A stretch of DNA of 37,117 nucleotides from assembly GCA_030690215.1 (NCBI GenBank), contig JAUYHD010000033.1, positions 1 to 37,117 of the forward strand, in the 5' to 3' direction. Every line of letters begins with the position of its first letter. The first letter of the stretch is position 1. The position numbers were made by a program, and so were the translations under genes. This DNA is from a bacterium (lineage in GTDB: Bacteria; Patescibacteriota; Minisyncoccia; 1-14-0-10-42-19). Of the stretch, positions 1 to 7,730 are shown in pieces. The notes under the pieces are model-generated. The model had not been told where the DNA came from. It ran no database searches and worked only from the letters and a program-made list of their open reading frames with translations.

Positions 1-135
1 GAGGATTTACGATACTATCTTAGATTATGGAATATGTACTACAATGACCTTGAACATTGCGGATTGAATGGGAAAACTCCAAATGAATTTCTCGCGAATT
101 ATCAACTAATCAATCCGCCAAATGTGCCTGCCTAA
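1..135 (+). mobile_element. 3' end of an IS transposase (integrase-core, DDE type), truncated by the contig edge
   Basis: Frame 1 reads EDLRYYLRLWNMYYNDLEHCGLNGKTPNEFLANYQLINPPNVPA*, with the YYN..H.GLNGKTPNEFL pattern typical of rve-type transposase C-termini. The same sequence occurs inverted at the other contig end. Confidence 0.85.
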
Positions 136-141
136 AACATA
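4..141 (+). repeat. 138 bp terminal inverted repeat of the contig (left copy)
   Basis: Base-by-base identical to the reverse complement of 36980-37117; the copies diverge directly after CCTAAAACATA. Confidence 0.95.
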
Positions 142-202
142 TGCTTAAATTCAGCGTTGGAGTGCCTCTGAATGTTTATTTCAAATTTGCTACTATATAT
201 GT

Positions 203-1687
203 ATGAGACGAATTATTATACGCGCTTTCCCCTTATTTTTGTTACTGCTCTTGCTTACGCCTACAAGCACTATCGCGGCGGTGCGGTCGCTCTCGTTCGG
301 GATTTCGGGAGACGATGTTGTATCCGCGCAAAAACAACTTATTTCGCTGGGGTATCTTGCGAAAGGCAAAGCAACGGGCTACTTTGGACCGCTCACCGAT
401 GCTGGGGTAAAAAAATTCCAATGCGACCGAAAGATTATCTGCTCGGGCTCGTCTGCAACTACTGGCTATGGCCTTGTAGGTCCCAAAACACGAGCCGCAC
501 TCACATCCGCAAGCGCCGCTTCCGACAATCCTGCAAATCTCAACCCGACTACCGCAACTCCGCGCGCCGTTGGTTCATTTGAATTTTCAGGATGGATTCC
601 TTACTGGAGATCCGCAACCGGCACTCAAGATGTCCTCCCTCATCTTTCACAGCTTACAAGCGTCATGCCCTTCGGCTACACGGTAAAAAGCGACGGCACG
701 CTTGCCGATACTGCGCGCCTCACGGAAGAACCATGGGCGAGTTTCATCAAAACAGCAAAAGAAAATAAAGTCAGAGTAATACCCACGGTGATGTGGGGCA
801 ATGGTGCCTCAATACATACAATATTAAGCGATACAAAAAAACGGATAGCTCTTGAGGACGAAATAGCAAACCTAGTAAAACAAAACGGCTTTGACGGCAT
901 TGATATAGACTTTGAAGCAAAACAGCACCAGACAATAACATATTTTTCAACGTTTCTCAAAGGACTTTATCAGCGCATGGGCAACAAGTGGGTCTATTGC
1001 ACGGTTGAGGCGCGCATGCCGCTCGAAAATCGCTACAGCCCCGGCGCTATTATTCCTCCCGATGCTACCGACTACGCAAATGATTATGTGGAAATGAATA
1101 AGTACTGCGACCGTGTAGAAATAATGGCCTACGACCAAGGCACAATAGACATAGAATTAAACGCTGTTCGTGGCGCGCCCTACGCGCCGGTTGCCGACCT
1201 AAAGTGGGTAGAAAATCTGGTGACACTCGCCTCACAAACTATTTCAAAAAATAAATTGGTGATAGGCATTCCTACATACGGCTACGAATATACTATTACA
1301 CCAACCCCAGGCGACAGTTACCAATACAAAGTACTCTGGCCGTTTAATCCCGGCTACGCGCTTGATATCGCAAAACAGTTAGGCATTACCCCGATCCGCA
1401 ATAATGCGGGCGAAATGGGATTTACATATGATCCAAAAATTCTTGCGGCAATTGCCCCAACCGGTAGTGAATCAACCCAAACGCAACAATCAGTCTCATC
1501 TTCTTCTATTGCCCAAAACGCGGACGGACAGACAACCGTCGGAATGCCTTTTAACTATCTTTCGTGGAGCGACGCACAAGCAATCGCCGACAAAGTAGCA
1601 CTCGCGCGTAAACTTGGGGTGCGCGGAGTTGCCGTCTTTAAATTTGATGGCGGCGAAGACCCCGGTATGTGGAACGCGCTGAAATAA
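203..1687 (+). CDS. Secreted peptidoglycan-binding (PG_binding_1) plus glycoside hydrolase family 18-like protein
   Basis: Signal peptide; GYFGPLTDAGVKKFQ PG-binding motif; GH18 catalytic motif DGIDIDFE; PYWR start of TIM barrel. Confidence 0.88.
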   Translation: MRRIIIRAFPLFLLLLLLTPTSTIAAVRSLSFGISGDDVVSAQKQLISLGYLAKGKATGYFGPLTDAGVKKFQCDRKIICSGSSATTGYGLVGPKTRAALTSASAASDNPANLNPTTATPRAVGSFEFSGWIPYWRSATGTQDVLPHLSQLTSVMPFGYTVKSDGTLADTARLTEEPWASFIKTAKENKVRVIPTVMWGNGASIHTILSDTKKRIALEDEIANLVKQNGFDGIDIDFEAKQHQTITYFSTFLKGLYQRMGNKWVYCTVEARMPLENRYSPGAIIPPDATDYANDYVEMNKYCDRVEIMAYDQGTIDIELNAVRGAPYAPVADLKWVENLVTLASQTISKNKLVIGIPTYGYEYTITPTPGDSYQYKVLWPFNPGYALDIAKQLGITPIRNNAGEMGFTYDPKILAAIAPTGSESTQTQQSVSSSSIAQNADGQTTVGMPFNYLSWSDAQAIADKVALARKLGVRGVAVFKFDGGEDPGMWNALK

Positions 1688-1721
1688 GACCACGCAAAAT
1701 ATCTCGTTTCTCAAATAATAA

Positions 1722-1795
1722 AAACTATTCGCCTATTTCTGCCGGAGGCAGACAGGCGCGCCTGTCCTCCTTCGGAGGAAATTAGAGAAGGTAAA
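1722..1795. repeat. Hairpin repeat family copy 1 (AACTATTCGCCTATT ... AATTAGAGAAGG)
   Basis: Shares flanks with 2970-3046 and 5037-5069; the interior contains TCCTCCTTCGGAGGA and CAGGCGCGCCTG palindromes. Confidence 0.7.
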
Positions 1796-1846
1796 GAGGT
1801 GCGAGGGAGTAACGATGTGGGAAAAATGAAAATAAAAAGCGGCGTA

Positions 1847-2827
1847 TTATAAAAACTTGGGCCAGCGGGAGCGGATGTATGATTCCATTTCGCTCAAGGT
1901 AAGAGTGGATGTTATATTCCCCGTGCGTATATAAAAATTTTCGCTGTTATTTGACCGGAAATATACCGGTCGATAGCTCGGGAGAACTTCTACCAGACAA
2001 AGGTCATGCTCGCCCATTTCGGCGAATTTGAGCTTTACCAAGTCACGAAATTCGGGCCCGATTGCCGCATTGAATGCCTGGGTAAAATGATTTTCAAAAC
2101 CGTCTTTGTCTTTTCTTTGGAGCGATTCAAAATCACGCTCTAACCCGAGGGATACACGCGCGTCATCCACGCCGACAACCAAATATCCGCCCTTTGAGTT
2201 TAAGAAAGCGGCAACTGTTTTGAGCGCCGCTTTTTCCAACTCACGGTTGACATTCCCCGCTTTGTAGTCGTAGCGGAGGGATGACTTAAATTCCAGGCGG
2301 TCGTTCTCTTCGGATGCAAGCAATTTATGGATATCATGGCCGTCCGCAAACGAGGCCGCCATCGGACCTTCGTAAATAGCTTTCACAATATACTCGGGGC
2401 GTGATACGGTCTTGAGCCTAAGAAAAGAATCTCCTGAACGCACTTCAACATTTCCGTAATGGAATATCCTTCCGATTAGACCTGAACGCACGGTGACTGT
2501 TCCGGCCGCGCTAAGCGGGATTGATTTTTTCGTTGTTTGGAAGATACCGCCCACATGAAGCACGGAATCTTTGCGTATCTTATATTCTTCGTGATACCAC
2601 AAAATAAAAACGTAGGCGGTTAGCGCAAATTGCACGCCGAAAAGAACAATAATCTTTGCGGTTTCGTATGGAAGAATGCTCGTAAGAGAAAGCTGGGTAT
2701 AAAATGCGGACTTTGCGCTCCCGAAAAGCGTTGCAATAAAATACAAAAAAAGCGCCCCTGCCTCGATCATGGCAAATTTCCACATAAGAACTACAGGGCT
2801 TCTTTTTATGGTAATCTCTGTTTGCAT
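1847..2827 (-). CDS. Membrane protein with bacterial PH-like (YdbS/bPH2-like) domain fused to a Schlafen/AlbA_2-like domain
   Basis: Start reassigned to MQTEITIKRSP. Two TM segments, then a PH-like stretch (SIPLSAAGTVTVRSGLIGRIFHYGNVEVRSG), then NDRLEFKSSLRYD...AFLNSKGGYLVVGVDD, the AlbA_2 signature. Confidence 0.75.
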   Translation of the reverse strand: MQTEITIKRSPVVLMWKFAMIEAGALFLYFIATLFGSAKSAFYTQLSLTSILPYETAKIIVLFGVQFALTAYVFILWYHEEYKIRKDSVLHVGGIFQTTKKSIPLSAAGTVTVRSGLIGRIFHYGNVEVRSGDSFLRLKTVSRPEYIVKAIYEGPMAASFADGHDIHKLLASEENDRLEFKSSLRYDYKAGNVNRELEKAALKTVAAFLNSKGGYLVVGVDDARVSLGLERDFESLQRKDKDGFENHFTQAFNAAIGPEFRDLVKLKFAEMGEHDLCLVEVLPSYRPVYFRSNNSENFYIRTGNITSTLTLSEMESYIRSRWPKFL

Positions 2828-2969
2828 ATGGCATCCGCCTTCGCATCCTCCTTCGTCAAAGACTTCGGACGGACACAGTAAAGCTACGACGAGACAAGTC
2901 CACCTTAGGGGACAAGGGTATTGTAGCAAAATTACGAGAAAAATTAAGAGGAAGCCACGCACCTTAGAA

Positions 2970-3046
2970 CCATTCGCCTATTCCCTCCTTCGTCCCGCTT
3001 ACAGCAGAACTTCGGACGGGCAAAGCGCGCGAATTAGAGAAGGTAA
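2970..3046. repeat. Hairpin repeat family copy 2
   Basis: ATTCGCCTATTCC...GCGCGCGAATTAGAGAAGGTAA. Confidence 0.65.
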
Positions 3047-3074
3047 GAAAAATAAAAACTGGGGTGGAGAGATA

Positions 3075-3281
3075 CTACCCAATAATGTTTTGGACCCGGC
3101 CGACTTGGCCGTTTTCAAGACGCACCTTAATACCGTGCGGATGAAAATTGGAATTCGTTAAAATTTCGGCAACAATTCCGCGGGTAAGCGCGCCTGTGCT
3201 TTGATCTTCTTTGAGAATAATTTCAACCTCTGCACCTATTTTTATGTCATCCCGATTTTGACCGCTCATAACAAGTATCAT
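3075..3281 (-). CDS. YwbE-like conserved protein (DUF2196)
   Basis: MSGQNRDDIKIGAEVEIILKEDQSTGALTRGIVAEILTNSNFHPHGIKVRLENGQVGRVQ matches the YwbE pattern. Confidence 0.85.
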   Translation of the reverse strand: MILVMSGQNRDDIKIGAEVEIILKEDQSTGALTRGIVAEILTNSNFHPHGIKVRLENGQVGRVQNIIG

Positions 3282-3322
3282 ATCAAAAATAAACTGAACA
3301 GACGACGTATGGACGGTTTATA

Positions 3323-3360
3323 AAACTATTCTACCATTCGCGCGAATGGTGGAATAGTTT
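3323..3360. repeat. Near-perfect 20 bp stem palindrome, repeat family copy 3
   Basis: AAACTATTCTACCATTCGCG / CGCGAATGGTGGAATAGTTT, one mismatch. Confidence 0.85.
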
Positions 3361-3368
3361 AGGGGGGA

Positions 3369-3872
3369 TTATTTTTTATTAAGAGTCGGGGCTAAATACT
3401 TTTCTACCAATACATCAAACTTCTCGAGAAGCTCTAGTGTGATGCCAAAAGATTTTAAATTTTGTACCGGCTCCATCTTGTTAAAAGGATTCTTAGAAAA
3501 TCTAAAATAAGATTTTTCGGAGCAATTCACATAAAATATAAAACATTCTTTCCAAGAATCTTTAATCCGTTCTAATCTTTTTATGTCATTTTTGTGACCG
3601 GCCGGATTCCACCTAAACTTAACTTCGACTAAATACGGGTTCCCTGATTTATCGATCACAAAAAAATCTGGGATTGATCTTATTTTTTCGCCCACTGCAC
3701 TATTACGTTTAAACGACTCTTCGATGCGAGCAAGGCCTGGCAGTATTGCCTCATACCCAATTCTAAATATTTCGTTTCCAGATTCTTTTAACAAATCGTA
3801 AACCAGCGATTCCGCCATCCGTCCCTTCAAAGCCGTTTCTCTCCACTCTTGTTTTTCGTGTTTATTATTCAT
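3369..3872 (-). CDS. PD-(D/E)XK nuclease-like protein
   Basis: IPDFFVIDKSGNPYLVEVKFRWN has the D...ExK core; start reassigned to MNNKHEKQEW. Confidence 0.55.
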   Translation of the reverse strand: MNNKHEKQEWRETALKGRMAESLVYDLLKESGNEIFRIGYEAILPGLARIEESFKRNSAVGEKIRSIPDFFVIDKSGNPYLVEVKFRWNPAGHKNDIKRLERIKDSWKECFIFYVNCSEKSYFRFSKNPFNKMEPVQNLKSFGITLELLEKFDVLVEKYLAPTLNKK

Positions 3873-3876
3873 AAAT

Positions 3877-4308
3877 TTATTTTTTATAAATAACAAAATG
3901 AGGTAATATATCCAACCCGACATAGTTAAACATCCAATAGTTCGCCCGCCTTGCGTGAGCCGGAAGCTTATATTTTTTAAGATTCTTTTTTGTCACAAAT
4001 GGATAAAATCTTATCTCTTGGTGCGTACCCGTCTTATCTTTCCATTTGAAATTCGTAATAAGCGGGGGTGTAATAAATCCGGATTTTAAGACCTTTTCCA
4101 TTATTTGCCATCCGGCTCCAAATATTTCTTTTTTTGGTTTTGATTTATTTGTTTTTACTTGCGCCCGAAATGAACACCCTGTGCATTGCACATCAAATAA
4201 AGGGTAGTCCGGTGGCAAAAGCATAAGCTTTTTATCACAATTGGGACATAAGATAAGTTTAATAACTTCTTTTTCTCCCTCATCCCCTGATTGTCTATTA
4301 CTAACCAT
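3877..4308 (-). CDS. DpnI/Dam-replacing-like restriction endonuclease domain protein
   Basis: CPNCDKKL...DYPLFDVQCTGCSFRAQVKTNKSK resembles the DpnI-type zinc-ribbon PD-(D/E)XK arrangement (D...QxK variant). Confidence 0.55.
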   Translation of the reverse strand: MVSNRQSGDEGEKEVIKLILCPNCDKKLMLLPPDYPLFDVQCTGCSFRAQVKTNKSKPKKEIFGAGWQIMEKVLKSGFITPPLITNFKWKDKTGTHQEIRFYPFVTKKNLKKYKLPAHARRANYWMFNYVGLDILPHFVIYKK

Positions 4309-4390
4309 AAAACCATTAGATCACGGGGGATCTCCAAAAACAATAACCCAAAATCAACCCTACAAATCCCAACGAATTTCTACCCGCATA

Positions 4391-4428
4391 AAACCAAAAA
4401 TCCCTATCAGCATAGGAATTTTTGGTTT
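4391..4428. terminator. 17 bp stem palindrome (terminator-like or repeat)
   Basis: AAACCAAAAATCCCTAT CAGC ATAGGAATTTTTGGTTT, one mismatch, T-rich arm. Confidence 0.55.
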
Positions 4429-4457
4429 GTATCTATTTCGATAAAAACTCGGTTTAT

Positions 4458-4591
4458 CCCGCACCAGAAAGCCCCGAGCGTAAATTTGAGGGGATGGATG
4501 GTATAAAACGAGCTTTCGGTGCGGGATTCCGCGCAACAAAATCTCGAAAGAGTTGACGCCTCGAGCGTAAGATTGGGAAGCGCTTCACATT
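4458..4591 (-). repeat. ~134 bp structured dispersed repeat, copy A (IS200/IS605-end-like)
   Basis: Aligns along its length with 17283-17415, from CCCGCACCAGAAAGCCCCGAGCGTAA through GCTTTCGGTGCGGGATT to GCGCTTCACATT. Confidence 0.85.
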
Positions 4592-4929
4592 CCTGGCAAT
4601 GGCATTGATTCGTGTACTTCTACCTCGCAGGAATCCATCCATTTCAAGTGGGGATGATCTTTGAGCATTGCCACCGCCTGATCCATGTTTTCGGCTTGCA
4701 AAATAGAATAGCCGACTACGCCCCGGGTGCTTGGCGATACCCCTTCGCGCGTTACCTTTTGGCCGTTGCCGAGAGGCGTCCCTAAATCAACAAGGCCTGT
4801 TCCGATTTTTTTTGCCCATTCCATCCATTCCTCCATACCCTTTTTTGCTTCTTCGGAATTAGGGTTTACTTCGGCCATTTTTTCTACAGCTCCTTTCGGA
4901 GCGTGATATAACACAATAAATTTTTTCAT
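4585..4929 (-). CDS. YCII-related domain protein
   Basis: MKKFIVLYHAPKGAVEKM...GYSILQAENMDQAVAMLKDHPHL...CEVEVHESM, typical of the YCII/DGPF fold. Confidence 0.8.
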   Translation of the reverse strand: MKKFIVLYHAPKGAVEKMAEVNPNSEEAKKGMEEWMEWAKKIGTGLVDLGTPLGNGQKVTREGVSPSTRGVVGYSILQAENMDQAVAMLKDHPHLKWMDSCEVEVHESMPLPGM

Positions 4930-5036
4930 AGAATTATTTTGTTTGTTAATAATAATTATATGGTACAAGGATGATAGCATGCCCTGCCCGCACTACAATG
5001 CGCGAGAAACAACATCTATAGCAATTCGTCTTTCCC

Positions 5037-5069
5037 AAACTATTCGCCTATTCGCGCGAATTAGAGAAA
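5037..5069. repeat. Hairpin repeat family copy 4
   Basis: AAACTATTCGCCTATTCGCGCGAATTAGAGAAA. Confidence 0.65.
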
Positions 5070-5131
5070 TGAATACTCGCACTTATACCTCGACCGTTTC
5101 GCAAAGCGCCCTGCATTATGACTAAGGCAAA

Positions 5132-5172
5132 ATAAAAAGCCCCCTCCCGTGCAAAGCACTAAGGAGAGGGAC
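5132..5172 (-). terminator. Rho-independent terminator-like hairpin
   Basis: On minus strand CCCTCTCCTTAGTGCTTTGCACGGGAGGGGGCTTTTTATTTT, just downstream of the 5192..5464 gene. Confidence 0.6.
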
Positions 5173-5191
5173 TGGTAAGCCCTTGAAGTTA

Positions 5192-5464
5192 TCAGATATC
5201 TACCCGATACTTTTCTTTACGAATCCACTTCCCGTCCACCTGTTCGTATATTTCAAACAATTGGGATAAGGTCTCGTTTATTGCTTCGGGTGTCTCGTTA
5301 TTGGGCCACCCAAAGAAACCACCGCTAAGAAAATGACCCGCCATTGAACCGAAATGATCCAATGACATTTCGTGTTCGCCAATCTGCACCCCCTCGATAG
5401 GCAAAGCGCCGATGAATCTTGTCTCAACTTCTGTGCCATCCATCTTTTGAACTATCAAAGCCAT
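5192..5464 (-). CDS. Hypothetical protein
   Basis: Intact 90 aa ORF with AGGAGGT-like RBS upstream. Confidence 0.6.
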   Translation of the reverse strand: MALIVQKMDGTEVETRFIGALPIEGVQIGEHEMSLDHFGSMAGHFLSGGFFGWPNNETPEAINETLSQLFEIYEQVDGKWIRKEKYRVDI

Positions 5465-5537
5465 AGCTCTACCTCCTTTCTTTTGTTAATTCAAATGTTA
5501 ATTCAAAACAAGAATAGCACTAAAAGTACTATTCATC

Positions 5538-5621
5538 AACCGCAAGCTCGGGATCCGCAGAGTTGCCGTCTTTAAATTTGACGGCAGAGAGTGCCCCGGC
5601 ATGCGGGAGGCGTTGAAGTAA
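5538..5621 (+). pseudogene. C-terminal fragment of a GH18-like protein
   Basis: Frame reads NRKLGIRRVAVFKFDGRECPGMREALK*, homologous to the C-terminus of 203..1687 (ARKLGVRGVAVFKFDGGEDPGMWNALK*). No upstream ORF. Confidence 0.8.
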
Positions 5622-5631
5622 AAAAATTCTA

Positions 5632-6867
5632 TTAAAAACGCCTCTTATGCTGATACCCGGACGATCGATGCGGACGGAAATTTCTTTTCGGCCGGGGCGC
5701 GTTAGGACCTACGGAAGGAGGAACAACATCCATGGGAGATCCGCCCGGAGGAATGGAAATGAGAATTGTTTTTCGGATAAGCTGTTCAACGGCGCGGATT
5801 TCCTGGTGCTCCTCGGGCAGAGCAAAAGTTATTGCACGCCCCTCCGCCCCGGCTCTGCCGGTGCGTCCGATGCGGTGGACATAGTCATCCGATTGCGACG
5901 GAAAATCAAAATTTATTACAAGTTCAATCCCGCGGACATCAATCCCGCGGGAAGCTATGTCGGTCGCAACAAGCACGCGGTACTTTCCCGATTTAAATCC
6001 CGAAAGCGCGTCCCGGCGCTGTCCTTGCGAACGGTTACCGTGTATCTCGACAGCGCTATACCTATTCATCCGCAGTACTCCCGCAACTTTTTTTGCTCCG
6101 TATTTGGTCCGCGTAAAGATCAGGGTAGAGCCGGAGTACTTTTGAAGCAGCATTTCGAGCAGTTGCAATTTTTTTTCGCGCCTGACAATAAAAATTTCCT
6201 GTAATACTTTTTCAGGCAACGTACCGGAAGGGGCGGCTTCAATCCTCACGGGAAGCTTCATATACTTTGTGGCTATCGTCATTATCTCGTGCGGCATTGT
6301 CGCCGAAAAAAGCATTGTCTGGCGCTTATCAGGAAGGTTCTGTAAAATTTTTCTGATCTGCGGCTGAAAGCCCATATCCAGCATCCTGTCCGCCTCGTCA
6401 AGAACAAGAATTGTTATAGAATCAAGTGTTACGGTCTTTTGTTCCATGTGGTCAATGAGACGGCCGGGAGTTGCGATTATGATGTGGGGATTTTTGGCGA
6501 GATCCCTAATTTGAGGTTTAATTGAAAGGCCTCCGATCAAGACCGCGGTTTTTAGTCCTAAGGGTTTTCCAATTTTATGAAGTTCCTCATCTACCTGCTC
6601 TGCAAGCTCCCGTGTCGGAAGAAGAATAAGCCCCTTGCCTTTTTCGCGCGCGAGCCTCTGGAGTATGGGGATTCCGAACGCAAGAGTTTTTCCGGTGCCG
6701 GTCTCGGCTATTCCTACGACATCTTTCCCTTCCATGGCGGACGGTATTGTCTGATACTGGATTGGCGTCGGATATTTATAATTAAGGCGCTCCAGAATAT
6801 CCAACAACCCCGGCGCTATGCCGAGTCCTGAAAACAAATGTTGTGGTGTTGGATTTTGTTGTTGCAT
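5632..6867 (-). CDS. rhlE: DEAD-box ATP-dependent RNA helicase, RhlE-like
   Basis: AETGTGKT, PTRELAEQV, DEADRMLDMGF, SAT, HRIGRTGRAG motifs; basic C-terminal tail. Confidence 0.9.
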   Translation of the reverse strand: MQQQNPTPQHLFSGLGIAPGLLDILERLNYKYPTPIQYQTIPSAMEGKDVVGIAETGTGKTLAFGIPILQRLAREKGKGLILLPTRELAEQVDEELHKIGKPLGLKTAVLIGGLSIKPQIRDLAKNPHIIIATPGRLIDHMEQKTVTLDSITILVLDEADRMLDMGFQPQIRKILQNLPDKRQTMLFSATMPHEIMTIATKYMKLPVRIEAAPSGTLPEKVLQEIFIVRREKKLQLLEMLLQKYSGSTLIFTRTKYGAKKVAGVLRMNRYSAVEIHGNRSQGQRRDALSGFKSGKYRVLVATDIASRGIDVRGIELVINFDFPSQSDDYVHRIGRTGRAGAEGRAITFALPEEHQEIRAVEQLIRKTILISIPPGGSPMDVVPPSVGPNAPRPKRNFRPHRSSGYQHKRRF

Positions 6868-6938
6868 TGTATTACGGGACTAGGATCCCCTTCGGTTCCC
6901 TCGGGGCAAGCGAACCAAGATACTTATTTTTTACAGTG

Positions 6939-7010
6939 CTGCGGGGGAAGGAGTCGAACCTTCACATCCTCCTCCAAAGGGAGGCGTCACTACCATTAGA
7001 CGACCCCGCA
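6939..7010 (-). tRNA. tRNA-Gln(TTG)
   Basis: Reverse complement TGCGGGGTCGTCTAATGGTAGTGACGCCTCCCTTTGGAGGAGGATGTGAAGGTTCGACTCCTTCCCCCGCAG folds as a cloverleaf; loop CTTTGGA; U1-A72 and G73 as in tRNA-Gln. Confidence 0.9.
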
Positions 7011-7730
7011 ATAATCACAGACCATATGTGCCCATACCGATATCTTTCTATTGAGCGTGGTACTTCTTTTTACCACGACACGCAACAATCCGAAATAGGC
7101 GGCGTTAGTGTTCCTACGATACGATTTTTTAACTCTATTATTCTTAAAATATACTCTAAATTCTTCCTCGGAGCAACCGACTGCTTTTGACCAATGTCTT
7201 CGCGATTTTCTAATATCTCCCGTCCTATGAATATACAACTCAAAAGAAAAATCGTCTCTCTTTAAGCCGATAATTTTTGTAAGCCACAACAAAAATAATC
7301 TTATCATCCGCGGGTCTGAATTGCTAAAAGCAACTTTTTGGCTGACATTATGCGTTTTTTGTTTTGCTCCTTCCGCCCAGTAGAGCATTACTCCCGCAAA
7401 AAAAAGTTTATTGTTCCGCAATTTCTTAAACTGCTTTTGTGCCTCTATCTCTGCAGCTTTTGTCATTTCAAGGCGCATTCTTCTGCGTTGCTCAGCACCA
7501 CGAAAAGCTGCGGCTAACTTTTTTTCCGTAAGTCGTTGTTTTTGACGCTTTGAAAGTCCGACTACTCTCAGCCATAAAGAAAGTGTCGATTTTGCAACCG
7601 GCACTTGTTCTAAAATCTCGCGATAAGAAAACCCCCTCCTTCTTAATTGTGTTGCTTTTTGTTGTTCTTGCTCTTTTCGAACCACGGTAGTATGTATATT
7701 TATTATACTAATATGGTTCGAGCATATCAA
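6996..7730 (-). CDS. HTH-containing hypothetical protein of a CPR family; possible LAGLIDADG-like endonuclease
   Basis: N-terminal HTH (LRRRGFSYREILEQVPVAKSTLSLWL); FFAGVMLYWAEGAK...VAFSNSDPRMIRLFLLWL stretch; ends inside tRNA-Gln. Confidence 0.55.
   Translation of the reverse strand: MICSNHISIINIHTTVVRKEQEQQKATQLRRRGFSYREILEQVPVAKSTLSLWLRVVGLSKRQKQRLTEKKLAAAFRGAEQRRRMRLEMTKAAEIEAQKQFKKLRNNKLFFAGVMLYWAEGAKQKTHNVSQKVAFSNSDPRMIRLFLLWLTKIIGLKRDDFSFELYIHRTGDIRKSRRHWSKAVGCSEEEFRVYFKNNRVKKSYRRNTNAAYFGLLRVVVKRSTTLNRKISVWAHMVCDYCGVV

Noticed and set aside
5647-6204. 185 aa plus-strand ORF
   Set aside because: Antisense to the rhlE-like gene.
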